A DNA stretch of 5,130 nt from assembly GCA_001940655.1 (NCBI GenBank), contig MBAA01000230.1:1788-6917 (forward strand), written 5' to 3'. A program made the position numbers and the translations under genes. Shown piece by piece: positions 1-5,130 of the stretch. The stretch is from Promethearchaeota archaeon CR_4 (GTDB lineage: Archaea > Asgardarchaeota > Lokiarchaeia > Sigyniarchaeales > CR-4). Each line of letters starts with the position of its first letter. The stretch's first letter is position 1. The notes beneath the pieces are model-generated. The model saw nothing but the letters and a program-made list of their open reading frames with translations, was not told where the DNA came from and ran no database searches.

Positions 1-354
1 AGTTTGGGAAATATTTTGAAACTGGGCTCGAACCCAATCGTTGTTTGAAATTAACAGGTCAATGGGTCCGAACTGGTCGAGAATTGAGGGAACAAACGGG
101 ACGGGTGGGGATACGTAGGGAACGGGGACGATTGACATTTCTATCCTCAATCTTGGATTTAGTGTGGCCAGCGTGGATCTTATCATCCAACAACGTTCAG
201 CAAATGAGAAGGGGTTATCTCGTGTCCTCTGTTGTTCCACATTCGCGATAGCAATAACAATCTCGTCGAGTGCTGGGTTTTTAACAACGGTTTTTAATAA
301 TTCCAAGTGTCCAAGATGAAATGGTTGAAATCTACCAATATATAGTCCCCGCAT
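1..354 (-). CDS. nadM: Nicotinamide-nucleotide adenylyltransferase, archaeal type (3' end beyond the window)
   Basis: Likely transfers AMP from ATP to nicotinamide mononucleotide to make NAD+ in the cytoplasm. The frame is open for all 118 codons from the ATG at 354-352 to the window edge. Residues 7-16 read GRFQPFHLGH, the nucleotidyltransferase signature (GRFQPxHxGH) that binds ATP. Residues 38-54 (NVEQQRT then DNPFSFAER) match the family block usually read as SxxSHTxxNPFTxxER, with QRT replacing SHT. Residues 99-108 (DLLISNNDWV) match the later SGN-type block. The family is usually about 170-180 residues, so about one third is missing here. An in-frame TGA lies directly before the ATG, so the start cannot be further upstream. 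GGAG at 370-367 is a rather distant ribosome site (12 nt). The gene follows the quinone reductase by 42 bp on the same strand, probably as one transcript. A related cytidylyltransferase-like activity cannot be excluded. Confidence 0.88.
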   Translation of the reverse strand, partial: MRGLYIGRFQPFHLGHLELLKTVVKNPALDEIVIAIANVEQQRTRDNPFSFAERCWMIRSTLATLNPRLRIEMSIVPVPYVSPPVPFVPSILDQFGPIDLLISNNDWVRAQFQNISQT

Positions 355-396
355 TCAGTCTCGGATCTCCTTCTTCTCTATAGCTAGTTCCTTCTC

Positions 397-1221
397 TCAA
401 GTTCCCGATTTTCGTTCGATTTCTAGACATTCCGTGCAGTAATCGGAATCCCAGGGAATTAAGGAACCGCAGCCGTGACATGCAACTAAGGGGGGTTGTA
501 GCGACTTTCTATCTAGTTCTTTATATATTAATTGAAAATCTTCCCCATAATCCCCCAAGGGATGAAAGGGTATGGGTTCTATTGCAGAGAGGACCCGAAG
601 GCGCCCAGCTAACTCTTCCAGGTATTTGCCTTGTAAAAAATCATCTGCATCTTTTGCACCCCACGCTACGAAAGGTGGGAGTACCTGAATACCCAATGCA
701 AATAATGTCCCGTGGTGAAACCAATAGAGTAATTGCCCCAGGTCTCCCCGGAGGGCGTTTGGACGATATATCTCTGCCAACCCCGCGGTTGAAATAATTG
801 ACATGGCCTTCTTTTCCTTCAACGGGTCATTTGAGAACTTCCACTGGTTTCCATAGGCGAACCCCATGGCGAGAACCCGCTCGATCCATGCCTTCAATAT
901 GGCCGGCGGGGAATCCCACCACAACGGATAAATAAACAAGATAAATTCAGCATGCATCACCTTCTCCTGCTCCTTTTTAATCTCGGGGGAGAATCCTCCT
1001 GACGAAGTTGCATGGGTTTGCTCAGCCTGATAATCAAAAAAGCGTGGGTTCTGTAATTTCAGAAACTCATTGCGATTTCCTGCGCCCTGTATGTCAAGAT
1101 TGTAAAGATCTGTCAATTGTATATCGTGACCTGCATCTTGGAGAACTTGGATTGCATAATCCTTTAAGCGACCTGTAAAAGACGCCGGTTCTGGATGAGC
1201 AAATACAATTAAGATCTTCAT
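397..1221 (-). CDS. NAD(P)H dehydrogenase (quinone)-like flavoprotein with C-terminal zinc ribbon
   Basis: A flavodoxin-fold oxidoreductase of the NQO1/MdaB/KefF family, expected to bind FAD or FMN and pass two electrons from NAD(P)H to quinones or similar acceptors in the cytoplasm. The N-terminal strand and loop MKILIVFAHPEPASF (1-15) is the phosphate-binding part. FIYPLWWDSPPAILKAWIERV (residues 96-116) is the family's flavin and dimer signature, followed by GFAYG (120-124). STAG (144-147) and a GTLFALG stretch (171-177) also fit. After about residue 215 the protein goes beyond the usual end of the fold. It finishes with a four-cysteine tail: C248-x2-C251 and C262-x2-C265, a likely zinc ribbon or knuckle, unusual for this family. 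The start is supported by AGGGAGGT at 1236-1229, 7 nt before the ATG. Substrate is unknown; the zinc tail may bind a partner or nucleic acid (inference). Confidence 0.88.
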   Translation of the reverse strand: MKILIVFAHPEPASFTGRLKDYAIQVLQDAGHDIQLTDLYNLDIQGAGNRNEFLKLQNPRFFDYQAEQTHATSSGGFSPEIKKEQEKVMHAEFILFIYPLWWDSPPAILKAWIERVLAMGFAYGNQWKFSNDPLKEKKAMSIISTAGLAEIYRPNALRGDLGQLLYWFHHGTLFALGIQVLPPFVAWGAKDADDFLQGKYLEELAGRLRVLSAIEPIPFHPLGDYGEDFQLIYKELDRKSLQPPLVACHGCGSLIPWDSDYCTECLEIERKSGT

Positions 1222-1228
1222 TTTATGT

Positions 1229-1236
1229 ACCTCCCT
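1229..1236 (-). promoter_or_regulatory. Strong Shine-Dalgarno site of the quinone reductase gene
   Basis: On the minus strand this reads AGGGAGGT and ends 7 nt before the ATG at 1221. It fixes the start codon. About 35 bp upstream of the ATG side, an A/T-rich TTTAAAA (about 1272-1265, minus strand) could be an archaeal-type TATA element. I see no good bacterial -35/-10 pair. Confidence 0.75.
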
Positions 1237-1284
1237 ATACTCAATTCAATACGCGACGACAAACATTTTAAATCCAACGGATTG

Positions 1285-1298
1285 GTGCAGTTTTGCAC
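1285..1298. promoter_or_regulatory. Short perfect palindrome upstream of the quinone reductase gene, possible operator
   Basis: GTGCA-gttt-TGCAC, two 5-bp arms around a 4-bp spacer, lies 64 bp before the start codon, just upstream of a possible TATA-like element. Quinone-reductase genes are often controlled by MarR- or HxlR-type repressors that bind such palindromes. No regulator gene is visible in the window, so an operator role is inference. Confidence 0.3.
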
Positions 1299-1342
1299 AG
1301 GAAGTTGATGATATTTGCATTAAAGAAAGATTGACAACCTGT

Positions 1343-1395
1343 GGGAGGGGTTGAACCCTCATGATCGATGCAAACAACACCTCAACAACCCTCCC
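1343..1395. repeat. Inverted repeat, 12-bp stem, possible terminator or leader hairpin
   Basis: GGGAGGG plus GTTGA (1343-1354) pairs fully with TCAAC (1382-1386) and CCCTCCC (1389-1395), leaving a 2-nt AA bulge and a 27-nt loop. A competing smaller hairpin, GAGGG with CCCTC (1345-1349 and 1356-1360), shares the left arm. It sits between the end of the SDR remnant (1515) and the quinone reductase gene, both on the minus strand. It may be the old SDR terminator, although only a weak T-rich stretch follows on that strand. The rest of 1222-1514 shows no gene. Confidence 0.4.
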
Positions 1396-1514
1396 CGTGG
1401 GAAGTCGACCAAAAAACCTAGCATTTTCCCACCAATCAGTAGCGCAAGTTGAATTTATAAGGGTGGCAATAGTCCAGCGGGAGGCCCAACCCTAAATCCT
1501 ATGCCTTACTGGCA

Positions 1515-2246
1515 TTAGAAAAGGGACTCAACAAAGGGCTGCCCCGTAAGATTAGCTATTTTTGGATCAAGAGCCAGCTCAATACCTTGTGTTGCCCCTT
1601 TTTTCTACAGGTGCCCCCCTTGGAACTAAATCCATTTCGGGACGGTTGACATTAATCACGCCTGAATGCAAAGTATTGACCGAGACGTTACAATTCCGCA
1701 AGATTTCGGCCAATTCCACGGTAAACTTGATGAGACAAAGCTTAGAAGTGACATATGCGCCATATCCGCTGTAATTCTTCTCCCCTTGGAGGTTGCCGAA
1801 ATCCAAGTCCCTTGCTTACGCTCGTGACGCCACGTTCACAATGTGACTGGGACCAGCATTTAGAAGTAATGGCAATATTTGATTTTAAAGCAAAAAGGGC
1901 GCGAGATTATTAACCTGGAAGGGTCATTCAAGACCATCAATTATGATCCGCCGGGTGGTTTCGAATGTGCCAGCATTGTTGATCAAGACATCAAGATGGT
2001 TAAAACACGCTCGAATATCATCCGCCATTGCACACACGGAATCAAGAGAAGCAAAATTACTCCTGACCGTTTTAGTTTCTTTTTTCTGGATCGATCTTGG
2101 AATTGCATCTTTATGTTGAAGAATTTATCATCCGAACGCCCGTGGAGTATCAGGTTTACTCCCGATCGCAAAAACGTCAAAATAGTATATTTCCCGATTC
2201 CATCTGTGGCCCTGTTACAAGAACTATAGGTCTTGGTCGTCCTCAT
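1515..2246 (-). pseudogene. Short-chain dehydrogenase/reductase (SDR) remnant, retinol-dehydrogenase/WWOX-like
   Basis: The intact parent would be an NAD(P)-dependent alcohol or ketone oxidoreductase with a Rossmann fold. Reading across frames gives the family motifs in order. IVLVTG then ATDGIGKYT (about 2225-2190) is the cofactor-binding TGxxxGIG loop. HGRSD marks the second strand. LDVLINNAG (NNAG at 1980-1969) is next, then FQVNNLAPFLL with the active-site Asn, IVNVASRA with the active-site Ser, and YVTSK (Tyr 1755-1753, Lys 1743-1741) as the catalytic YxxxK. It ends with NTLHSGVI and, in another frame, GIELALDPKIANLTGQPFVE. The frame from NNAG to YxxxK contains three stops: TGA 1926-1924, TAA 1887-1885 and TAA 1818-1816. 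Frame changes lie at the 6-base runs 1599-1604 and 2080-2085, and a pair of indels sits near 2225 and 2211. It cannot make a working enzyme. Substrate unknown. Confidence 0.85.
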
Positions 2247-2368
2247 ATCTTTGGATAAGATGAAAAATCCGCAATAAACCCATCACTTGTGCGATTTGAT
2301 GCACATCTGGCCGGTTTAAGTAGGCATCCGTGCTTTATTCGGTTGTGCGAATATGTTCGGCATTACAA

Positions 2369-2395
2369 TTTTATAGCATGGAATAGTGTTAAAAT
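2369..2395 (+). promoter_or_regulatory. Candidate promoter of the broken osmC-type gene
   Basis: Two readings are possible. As a bacterial extended -10, TGTTAAAAT at 2387-2395 differs from TGnTATAAT at one position but lacks a clear -35. As an archaeal TATA element, TTTTATA lies at 2369-2375. Either would start transcription near 2400, about 20 nt before the ribosome site at 2419-2425. The remaining 2247-2368 shows no gene. Confidence 0.35.
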
Positions 2396-2418
2396 ACAAT
2401 AGATTATTTTGAAAAAAG

Positions 2419-2425
2419 AAGGTGA
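2419..2425 (+). promoter_or_regulatory. Ribosome binding site left in front of a lost start codon
   Basis: AAGGTGA lies 6 nt before ATA at 2432-2434, exactly where the OsmC reading frame begins. The site marks the former start and suggests that ATG became ATA by one substitution. Confidence 0.5.
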
Positions 2426-2431
2426 AATCTC

Positions 2432-2892
2432 ATAATCGAACGTATTGGGACCGCAATTTGGCATGGAGATCTTAAATCTGGAAGAGGCCGGACTAGCTTA
2501 GGGTTCGGATTGTTGAAAGGCGCGCCATATTCCGCCAAGACCCGGTTTGGGGACGAACAAGGCACTAATCCTGAAGAACTCATTGGAGCTGCACATGCGA
2601 GTTGTTTCTCGATGGCGCTCGCGGAGAAATTGCACGACTCGGTTTTCATGTGACGAGTATCACAACCAAGGATCGCGTGTTCATGGACAAGGGCGTTGAT
2701 GGGTATGAGATCAAAAAGATCGCCATTGATTCCGTCGCCATCGTGAAGGACATCACACTTGAAAAGTTTAACGAGGTTGTGGAAAAGGTGAAAGACACTT
2801 GCCCCGTCTCGAAAGCCCTGAAAGGGGTACCATTTGAAGTCTATGCAACACTTGCGCAAGAAGATGCGGTTGTACCTTCAATTATCGCGTAA
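2432..2892 (+). pseudogene. OsmC/Ohr-family peroxiredoxin, start codon lost and one frameshift
   Basis: OsmC-type proteins reduce organic hydroperoxides and peroxides in the cytoplasm using two cysteines. Codons from 2432 read IIERIGTAIWHGDLKSGRG, then GAPYSAKTRFGDEQGTNPEEL and IGAAHASCFSMALAEKL, with the peroxidatic Cys at 2603-2605 and the PEELIGAAHASC block typical of the family. This frame hits TGA at 2651. The rest continues in the next frame as ARLGFHVTSITTKD through DTCPVSKAL (second Cys at 2800-2802) to a stop at 2890-2892. The junction at about 2632 is repaired by adding one base (ttgca to ttggca), giving AEKLARLGFHVT. Restored length is about 153 residues, slightly longer than the common 140. 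No ATG precedes the first frame; ATA sits where it should be. With two lesions it is probably inactive, although an assembly error at the frameshift cannot be ruled out. Confidence 0.85.
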
Positions 2893-2903
2893 GGATTCTA
2901 TTC

Positions 2904-2930
2904 TTTTTTCATTTCGAATATCTTTTTTTT
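2904..2930 (+). terminator. Two oligo-T tracts after the OsmC remnant, possible T-rich terminator
   Basis: T6 at 2904-2909 and T8 at 2923-2930 follow the stop at 2892 without a stable hairpin. This is the layout of archaeal oligo-T termination. In a bacterium it would not be a recognised intrinsic terminator. Confidence 0.3.
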
Positions 2931-2996
2931 GAAACAAACCAGAATATCAAGGAGACGGGGCTAGATTTCATATTTTCCCACCGACATATCTGGAGA

Positions 2997-3186
2997 TTAT
3001 TTCCATAACCCACCAAAGTCAGCGCATTCTTTCGGATTATTCTCCACGAGCACTTTCTTTAAAAAAAGTTAACTGGGCCCTTGCATCTTGCAAGGCATCA
3101 TCCCCAAGTAAGGGATCTAAAATCCTCCGTTTTCATAATGTGCTCTTTTTTCACAACCGCATTGATGAAAAAACGTCCCAATCTTA
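2997..3186 (-). pseudogene. Unrecognised coding remnant, minus strand, C-terminal end
   Basis: No family recognised. Three short open segments in different minus-strand frames read like one protein tail: RLGRFFINAVVKKEHIMKTE (from about 3186), then DDALQDARAQL, then TFLKKVLVENNPKECADFGG ending with a stop at 2999-2997. The last two segments meet at a run of seven A/T bases (3061-3067), where a one-base change restores the frame. The composition (charged helix-like stretches, ordinary residue mix) looks protein-derived, but there is no start and no motif I can name. It is a weak call; it could be chance. The stretch 2931-2996 shows nothing. Confidence 0.25.
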
Positions 3187-3339
3187 GGTCTTATATTTGT
3201 GGAGGACAGACCGTTTATAACAATTGGTTAGGAAGGGACGCGGCTCAGTTGGCCCGCGCGCGAGGAACGAGGTTCCGTGCTCCTCTTGGTGATGGTCGCC
3301 GGGGGCGGGGGCATGGGCAAGACCATGCTCAGTCGCAAG

Positions 3340-4002
3340 TTTTGGATATATCTCATTCCTGTCCGTCTTGTAAAAAAATCGTGACTGCACAAGCATTGCG
3401 TCGATATACCCGGTGGTACGAGTGCTCTCGACACGATGGATAAAAATACAAGGGTTCACTAGGGAGGAACCGCGCTTTCTGCACTTGAGGGGGAATTGAA
3501 AGATCTTGCGCCAGAGCATGCGGATATCCTGTGCCAAGAACCCCATTGGACCTCCATACCGCAAGTTGAGTATCAGGCAAAGTGCCCCACCCGTGGGAAA
3601 ACCATCCAAGTAACGGTATTAGATCTCGATTTCGCGTATTCCTGCTCTATTGGTTACCCGACTTTTTTAAAGATCCACTGATACCGGTCATTTCGCGTTT
3701 CCAAACCCGAGAGTCGGAACCTCCGCGAAACCCGTGGTGTGCGGGCGTTTTTAAGGGAGCCCGAGGTAGCACAAGCACAATTCTTCCTCAAGGTCACCCA
3801 CGGGGATCACGTGCACGCGTTCTGTTCTCGCTATGGGGAGCCGGTCATGGTCACGTTTCATGGCCTAGACTCGCTGCAAGAATCATTCGAGTTTGGAAAT
3901 GAAAGATTTTCAAGGCGTCGAAAAAAATACACTGCGTTGTGTTTAAGATCTGCAACATATATGTCTGTCTCTATACCTATGAAGAAAGCAAATGATAAAT
4001 GA
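3340..4002 (+). pseudogene. Unrecognised remnant with three zinc-knuckle-like motifs
   Basis: I do not recognise the family. Two open stretches in the same frame (3463-3678 and 3682-4002) are separated only by TGA at 3679; TAG at 3460 lies just upstream. An adjoining stretch before 3440 is in another frame. Three motifs share the form C-x2-C-[GK]-x2-[IV]-x-[VT]-[TA]: CPSCKKIVTAQ (Cys 3360 and 3369, with a later YEC at 3423), CPTRGKTIQVTV (3583; the second Cys would be restored by CGT to TGT) and CSRYGEPVMVTF (3823; restored by TAT to TGT). The last two are exactly 240 bp apart, and the first two about 75 codons apart, which suggests a tandem zinc-binding repeat of 75-80 residues. No convincing start or ribosome site is visible. 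The repeat interpretation is inference. The stretch 4003-4168 after it holds no gene. Confidence 0.35.
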
Positions 4003-4154
4003 TCATATAGATTTAAATCGTGTTCGATGTGTATTCTTAGTAGTATCGCTTGCACCGCACTGGTACTTTCAAGAATTACCCATCAAATCAGTGTTAAGTG
4101 AAACATAACAAGTTTAGACCGAACGTGCCTGTAATGAATATTTTTTTAAAAACG

Positions 4155-4161
4155 AAGGGAG
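4155..4161 (+). promoter_or_regulatory. Shine-Dalgarno site of the aldehyde dehydrogenase gene
   Basis: AAGGGAG ends 7 nt before the ATG at 4169 and selects that start. A T7 run followed by A-rich sequence (4141-4152) lies just upstream. I do not see a convincing promoter between 4003 and 4140. Confidence 0.7.
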
Positions 4162-4168
4162 ATATTGG

Positions 4169-5130
4169 ATGAATGGCGGTTATGTTGAGACCCCGGGGGA
4201 TGCAACAACGCGCGTGCAAAGGCGAATAAGGTGCATTAATCCCGCGACATTAAACCCTCTTGGAGCGGTTTCTGCGACTTCCCCCGAAGCGATCGGGGAG
4301 GTACTCGCACGAGCACGGAAAAGTCAGGAAAAATGGCAGGAAAAATGGCAGGGTATCCCCCTGATTGATCGCATTAGATTGTTGAAAGGCGCCGTCCGGT
4401 ATGTCCGGAATCACGTCGAGGATATCGCCTTCACGATCGCCAGCGAAACGGGTAAACCCAAGATTGAGGCTATTAATTCAGATCTCATCGCTGCGATGGG
4501 CGTGGCAGACTTCGCCATTCACAAAGTTTCGAAGGTCTTGAGGCCCTATCGCATCAAGGACCGGGTACTCGCCTTGATGTGCCTGCTGGGGCGCCACTCC
4601 TACATCTTCCCCAAACCCGTGGGGGTCGTTGGCATCATCTCGCCGTGGAACTATCCCTTTGGCATCCCGTTCGGCCAGACCTTCATGGCGACTGCGGCCG
4701 GGAACGCGGTCATCCTCAAGCCATCGACAGAAACCCCCCTGGCCGGTGTCAAGATCCAGGAAGTGTTCGATCAGGCGGGATTTCCCACGGGCCTCGTGCA
4801 AGCGATTCCCGGCGCGGGTAACGGCATCGGAAATGCCCTCGTGGAATCGGGTGTTGACCGGATCATTTTCACGGGGAGCGTGCAGGTGGGCAAGCAGATC
4901 ATGGCACGGGCCGCCCAACGACTCACACCCGTCACGCTAGAACTGGGGGGGAAGGATGCCATGATTGTGTTTGCCGATGCGGACATCGCTCGCGCCGTGA
5001 CCGCGGGGACGTGGGGGGCGTTCATTAATTCCGGACAGACGTGTGTGGGTGTGAAGCGGATCTACGTGCAAGAATCCGTTCAAGAGGAATTTATCTCCCA
5101 GTTCACGGAACAAGTGAAAAAACTCAAGCA
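4169..5130 (+). CDS. Aldehyde dehydrogenase, NAD(P)-dependent (3' end beyond the window)
   Basis: Oxidises an aldehyde to its carboxylate with NAD(P)+ in the cytoplasm. The frame is open for 320 full codons to the window edge. ALDH-superfamily marks appear in order: INPAT near residue 23, SPWNYPFG (158-165) with the oxyanion Asn at 161, KPSTETPLAG (184-193) with the cofactor-binding Lys184, FTGSVQVGKQI (234-244) as the nucleotide-binding FTGS loop, LELGGKD (257-263) with the general base Glu258, and GQTCVG (289-294) with the catalytic Cys292. All key residues are present. The family is usually 450-500 residues, so about one third is missing. The start has a well-spaced ribosome site. QEKWQEKWQ (53-61) contains a 4-residue duplication. 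Substrate (succinate semialdehyde, aromatic or aliphatic) cannot be told. It is the first gene after the decayed block; the later half is clearly richer in G+C than the DNA upstream. Confidence 0.93.
   Translation, partial: MNGGYVETPGDATTRVQRRIRCINPATLNPLGAVSATSPEAIGEVLARARKSQEKWQEKWQGIPLIDRIRLLKGAVRYVRNHVEDIAFTIASETGKPKIEAINSDLIAAMGVADFAIHKVSKVLRPYRIKDRVLALMCLLGRHSYIFPKPVGVVGIISPWNYPFGIPFGQTFMATAAGNAVILKPSTETPLAGVKIQEVFDQAGFPTGLVQAIPGAGNGIGNALVESGVDRIIFTGSVQVGKQIMARAAQRLTPVTLELGGKDAMIVFADADIARAVTAGTWGAFINSGQTCVGVKRIYVQESVQEEFISQFTEQVKKLK
4325..4351 (+). repeat. Perfect 12-bp in-frame tandem duplication inside the aldehyde dehydrogenase gene
   Basis: CAGGAAAAATGG occurs twice in tandem (4325-4336 and 4337-4348), followed by a third CAG. 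It encodes QEKW-QEKW-Q at residues 53-61, in the helix that normally reads like AxxxQxxWxxLPLxxRxxLL. One copy fits the family spacing, so the second is likely a recent slippage insertion that keeps the frame. Confidence 0.85.

Noticed and set aside
480..797. Plus-strand open frame of 105 codons.
   Set aside because: It lies wholly inside the minus-strand quinone reductase gene and shows no motif.
1222..1260. Bacterial promoter TTGTCG-17-TATAGG before the quinone reductase gene.
   Set aside because: The -10 would overlap the ribosome binding site, placing the transcript start inside or after it.
1341..1396. tRNA-like element on the minus strand (GGGTTCAACCC resembles a T arm, flanked by a 7-bp GGGAGGG/CCCTCCC stem).
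   Set aside because: The span is only 53 nt, the T-loop-like part directly abuts the outer stem without a proper 5-bp T stem, and no anticodon arm can be drawn. A plain inverted repeat explains it.
1879..2229. Plus-strand open frame of 116 codons.
   Set aside because: It is antisense to the SDR remnant, whose cofactor loop and NNAG motif lie on the minus strand.
3301..3324. Walker A-like GGGGMGKT in one plus-strand frame.
   Set aside because: The frame is open only between TAG at 3229 and TGA at 3382, with no Walker B or other ATPase motif. G-rich sequence easily produces this by chance.
3184..3609. Minus-strand open frame of 141 codons.
   Set aside because: It has no recognisable motif and an unnatural residue mix (for example runs of HAPAPGDHH), and overlaps the plus-strand zinc-knuckle remnant.
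3583..3900. Alkylmercury lyase (MerB)-like fragment, suggested by Cys-rich segments such as CPTRGKTIQVTV and HAFCSRYGEPVMVTF.
   Set aside because: The residues around the cysteines and the order of blocks do not follow MerB; the likeness is limited to a few positions.
4478..4918. Minus-strand open frame of 146 codons.
   Set aside because: It is antisense to the aldehyde dehydrogenase, which has every catalytic residue in one open frame; G+C-rich coding DNA often gives such shadows.

Overview
The window comes from a prokaryote of middling base composition. Three genes look intact and frame a roughly 2.5 kb stretch of broken genes. Lineage cannot be fixed from the sequence. The leftmost gene is an archaeal-type NMN adenylyltransferase, an oxidoreductase carries an archaeal-looking zinc ribbon tail, and oligo-T tracts follow one broken gene, so an archaeon is a real possibility. 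The OsmC, SDR and aldehyde dehydrogenase families are also common in bacteria, archaeal-type NadM occurs in some bacteria, and the clear Shine-Dalgarno sites fit either domain.

Left part (1-1221, minus strand): a two-gene unit. A quinone-reductase-like flavodoxin-fold protein with a four-cysteine C-terminal tail is followed after 42 bp by nadM, which runs off the left edge. Both genes concern NAD(P): one probably oxidises it and the other makes it.

Upstream of that unit (1222-1514) lies a non-coding stretch with a short perfect palindrome and a 12-bp hairpin.

Middle (1515-4002): a gene graveyard. On the minus strand is a short-chain dehydrogenase (SDR) remnant with every family motif still readable but split by three in-frame stops and several single-base indels. 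On the plus strand is an OsmC-type peroxiredoxin that has lost its ATG (ATA in its place) and carries a one-base frameshift. Next come a weak minus-strand coding remnant (about 2997-3186) and an unrecognised plus-strand remnant (about 3340-4002) with three Cys-x-x-Cys-like knuckles, two of them damaged.

Right part (4169 to the end, plus strand): an intact aldehyde dehydrogenase reading frame of at least 320 codons, cut by the window edge, with a perfect 12-bp tandem duplication near its N-terminus.

Taken together, the recognisable genes (quinone reductase, SDR, OsmC peroxidase, aldehyde dehydrogenase) suggest a redox and aldehyde or peroxide detoxification neighbourhood whose central members have decayed. 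I see no mobile element, CRISPR array, tRNA or rRNA, and no convincing new defence or signalling system.
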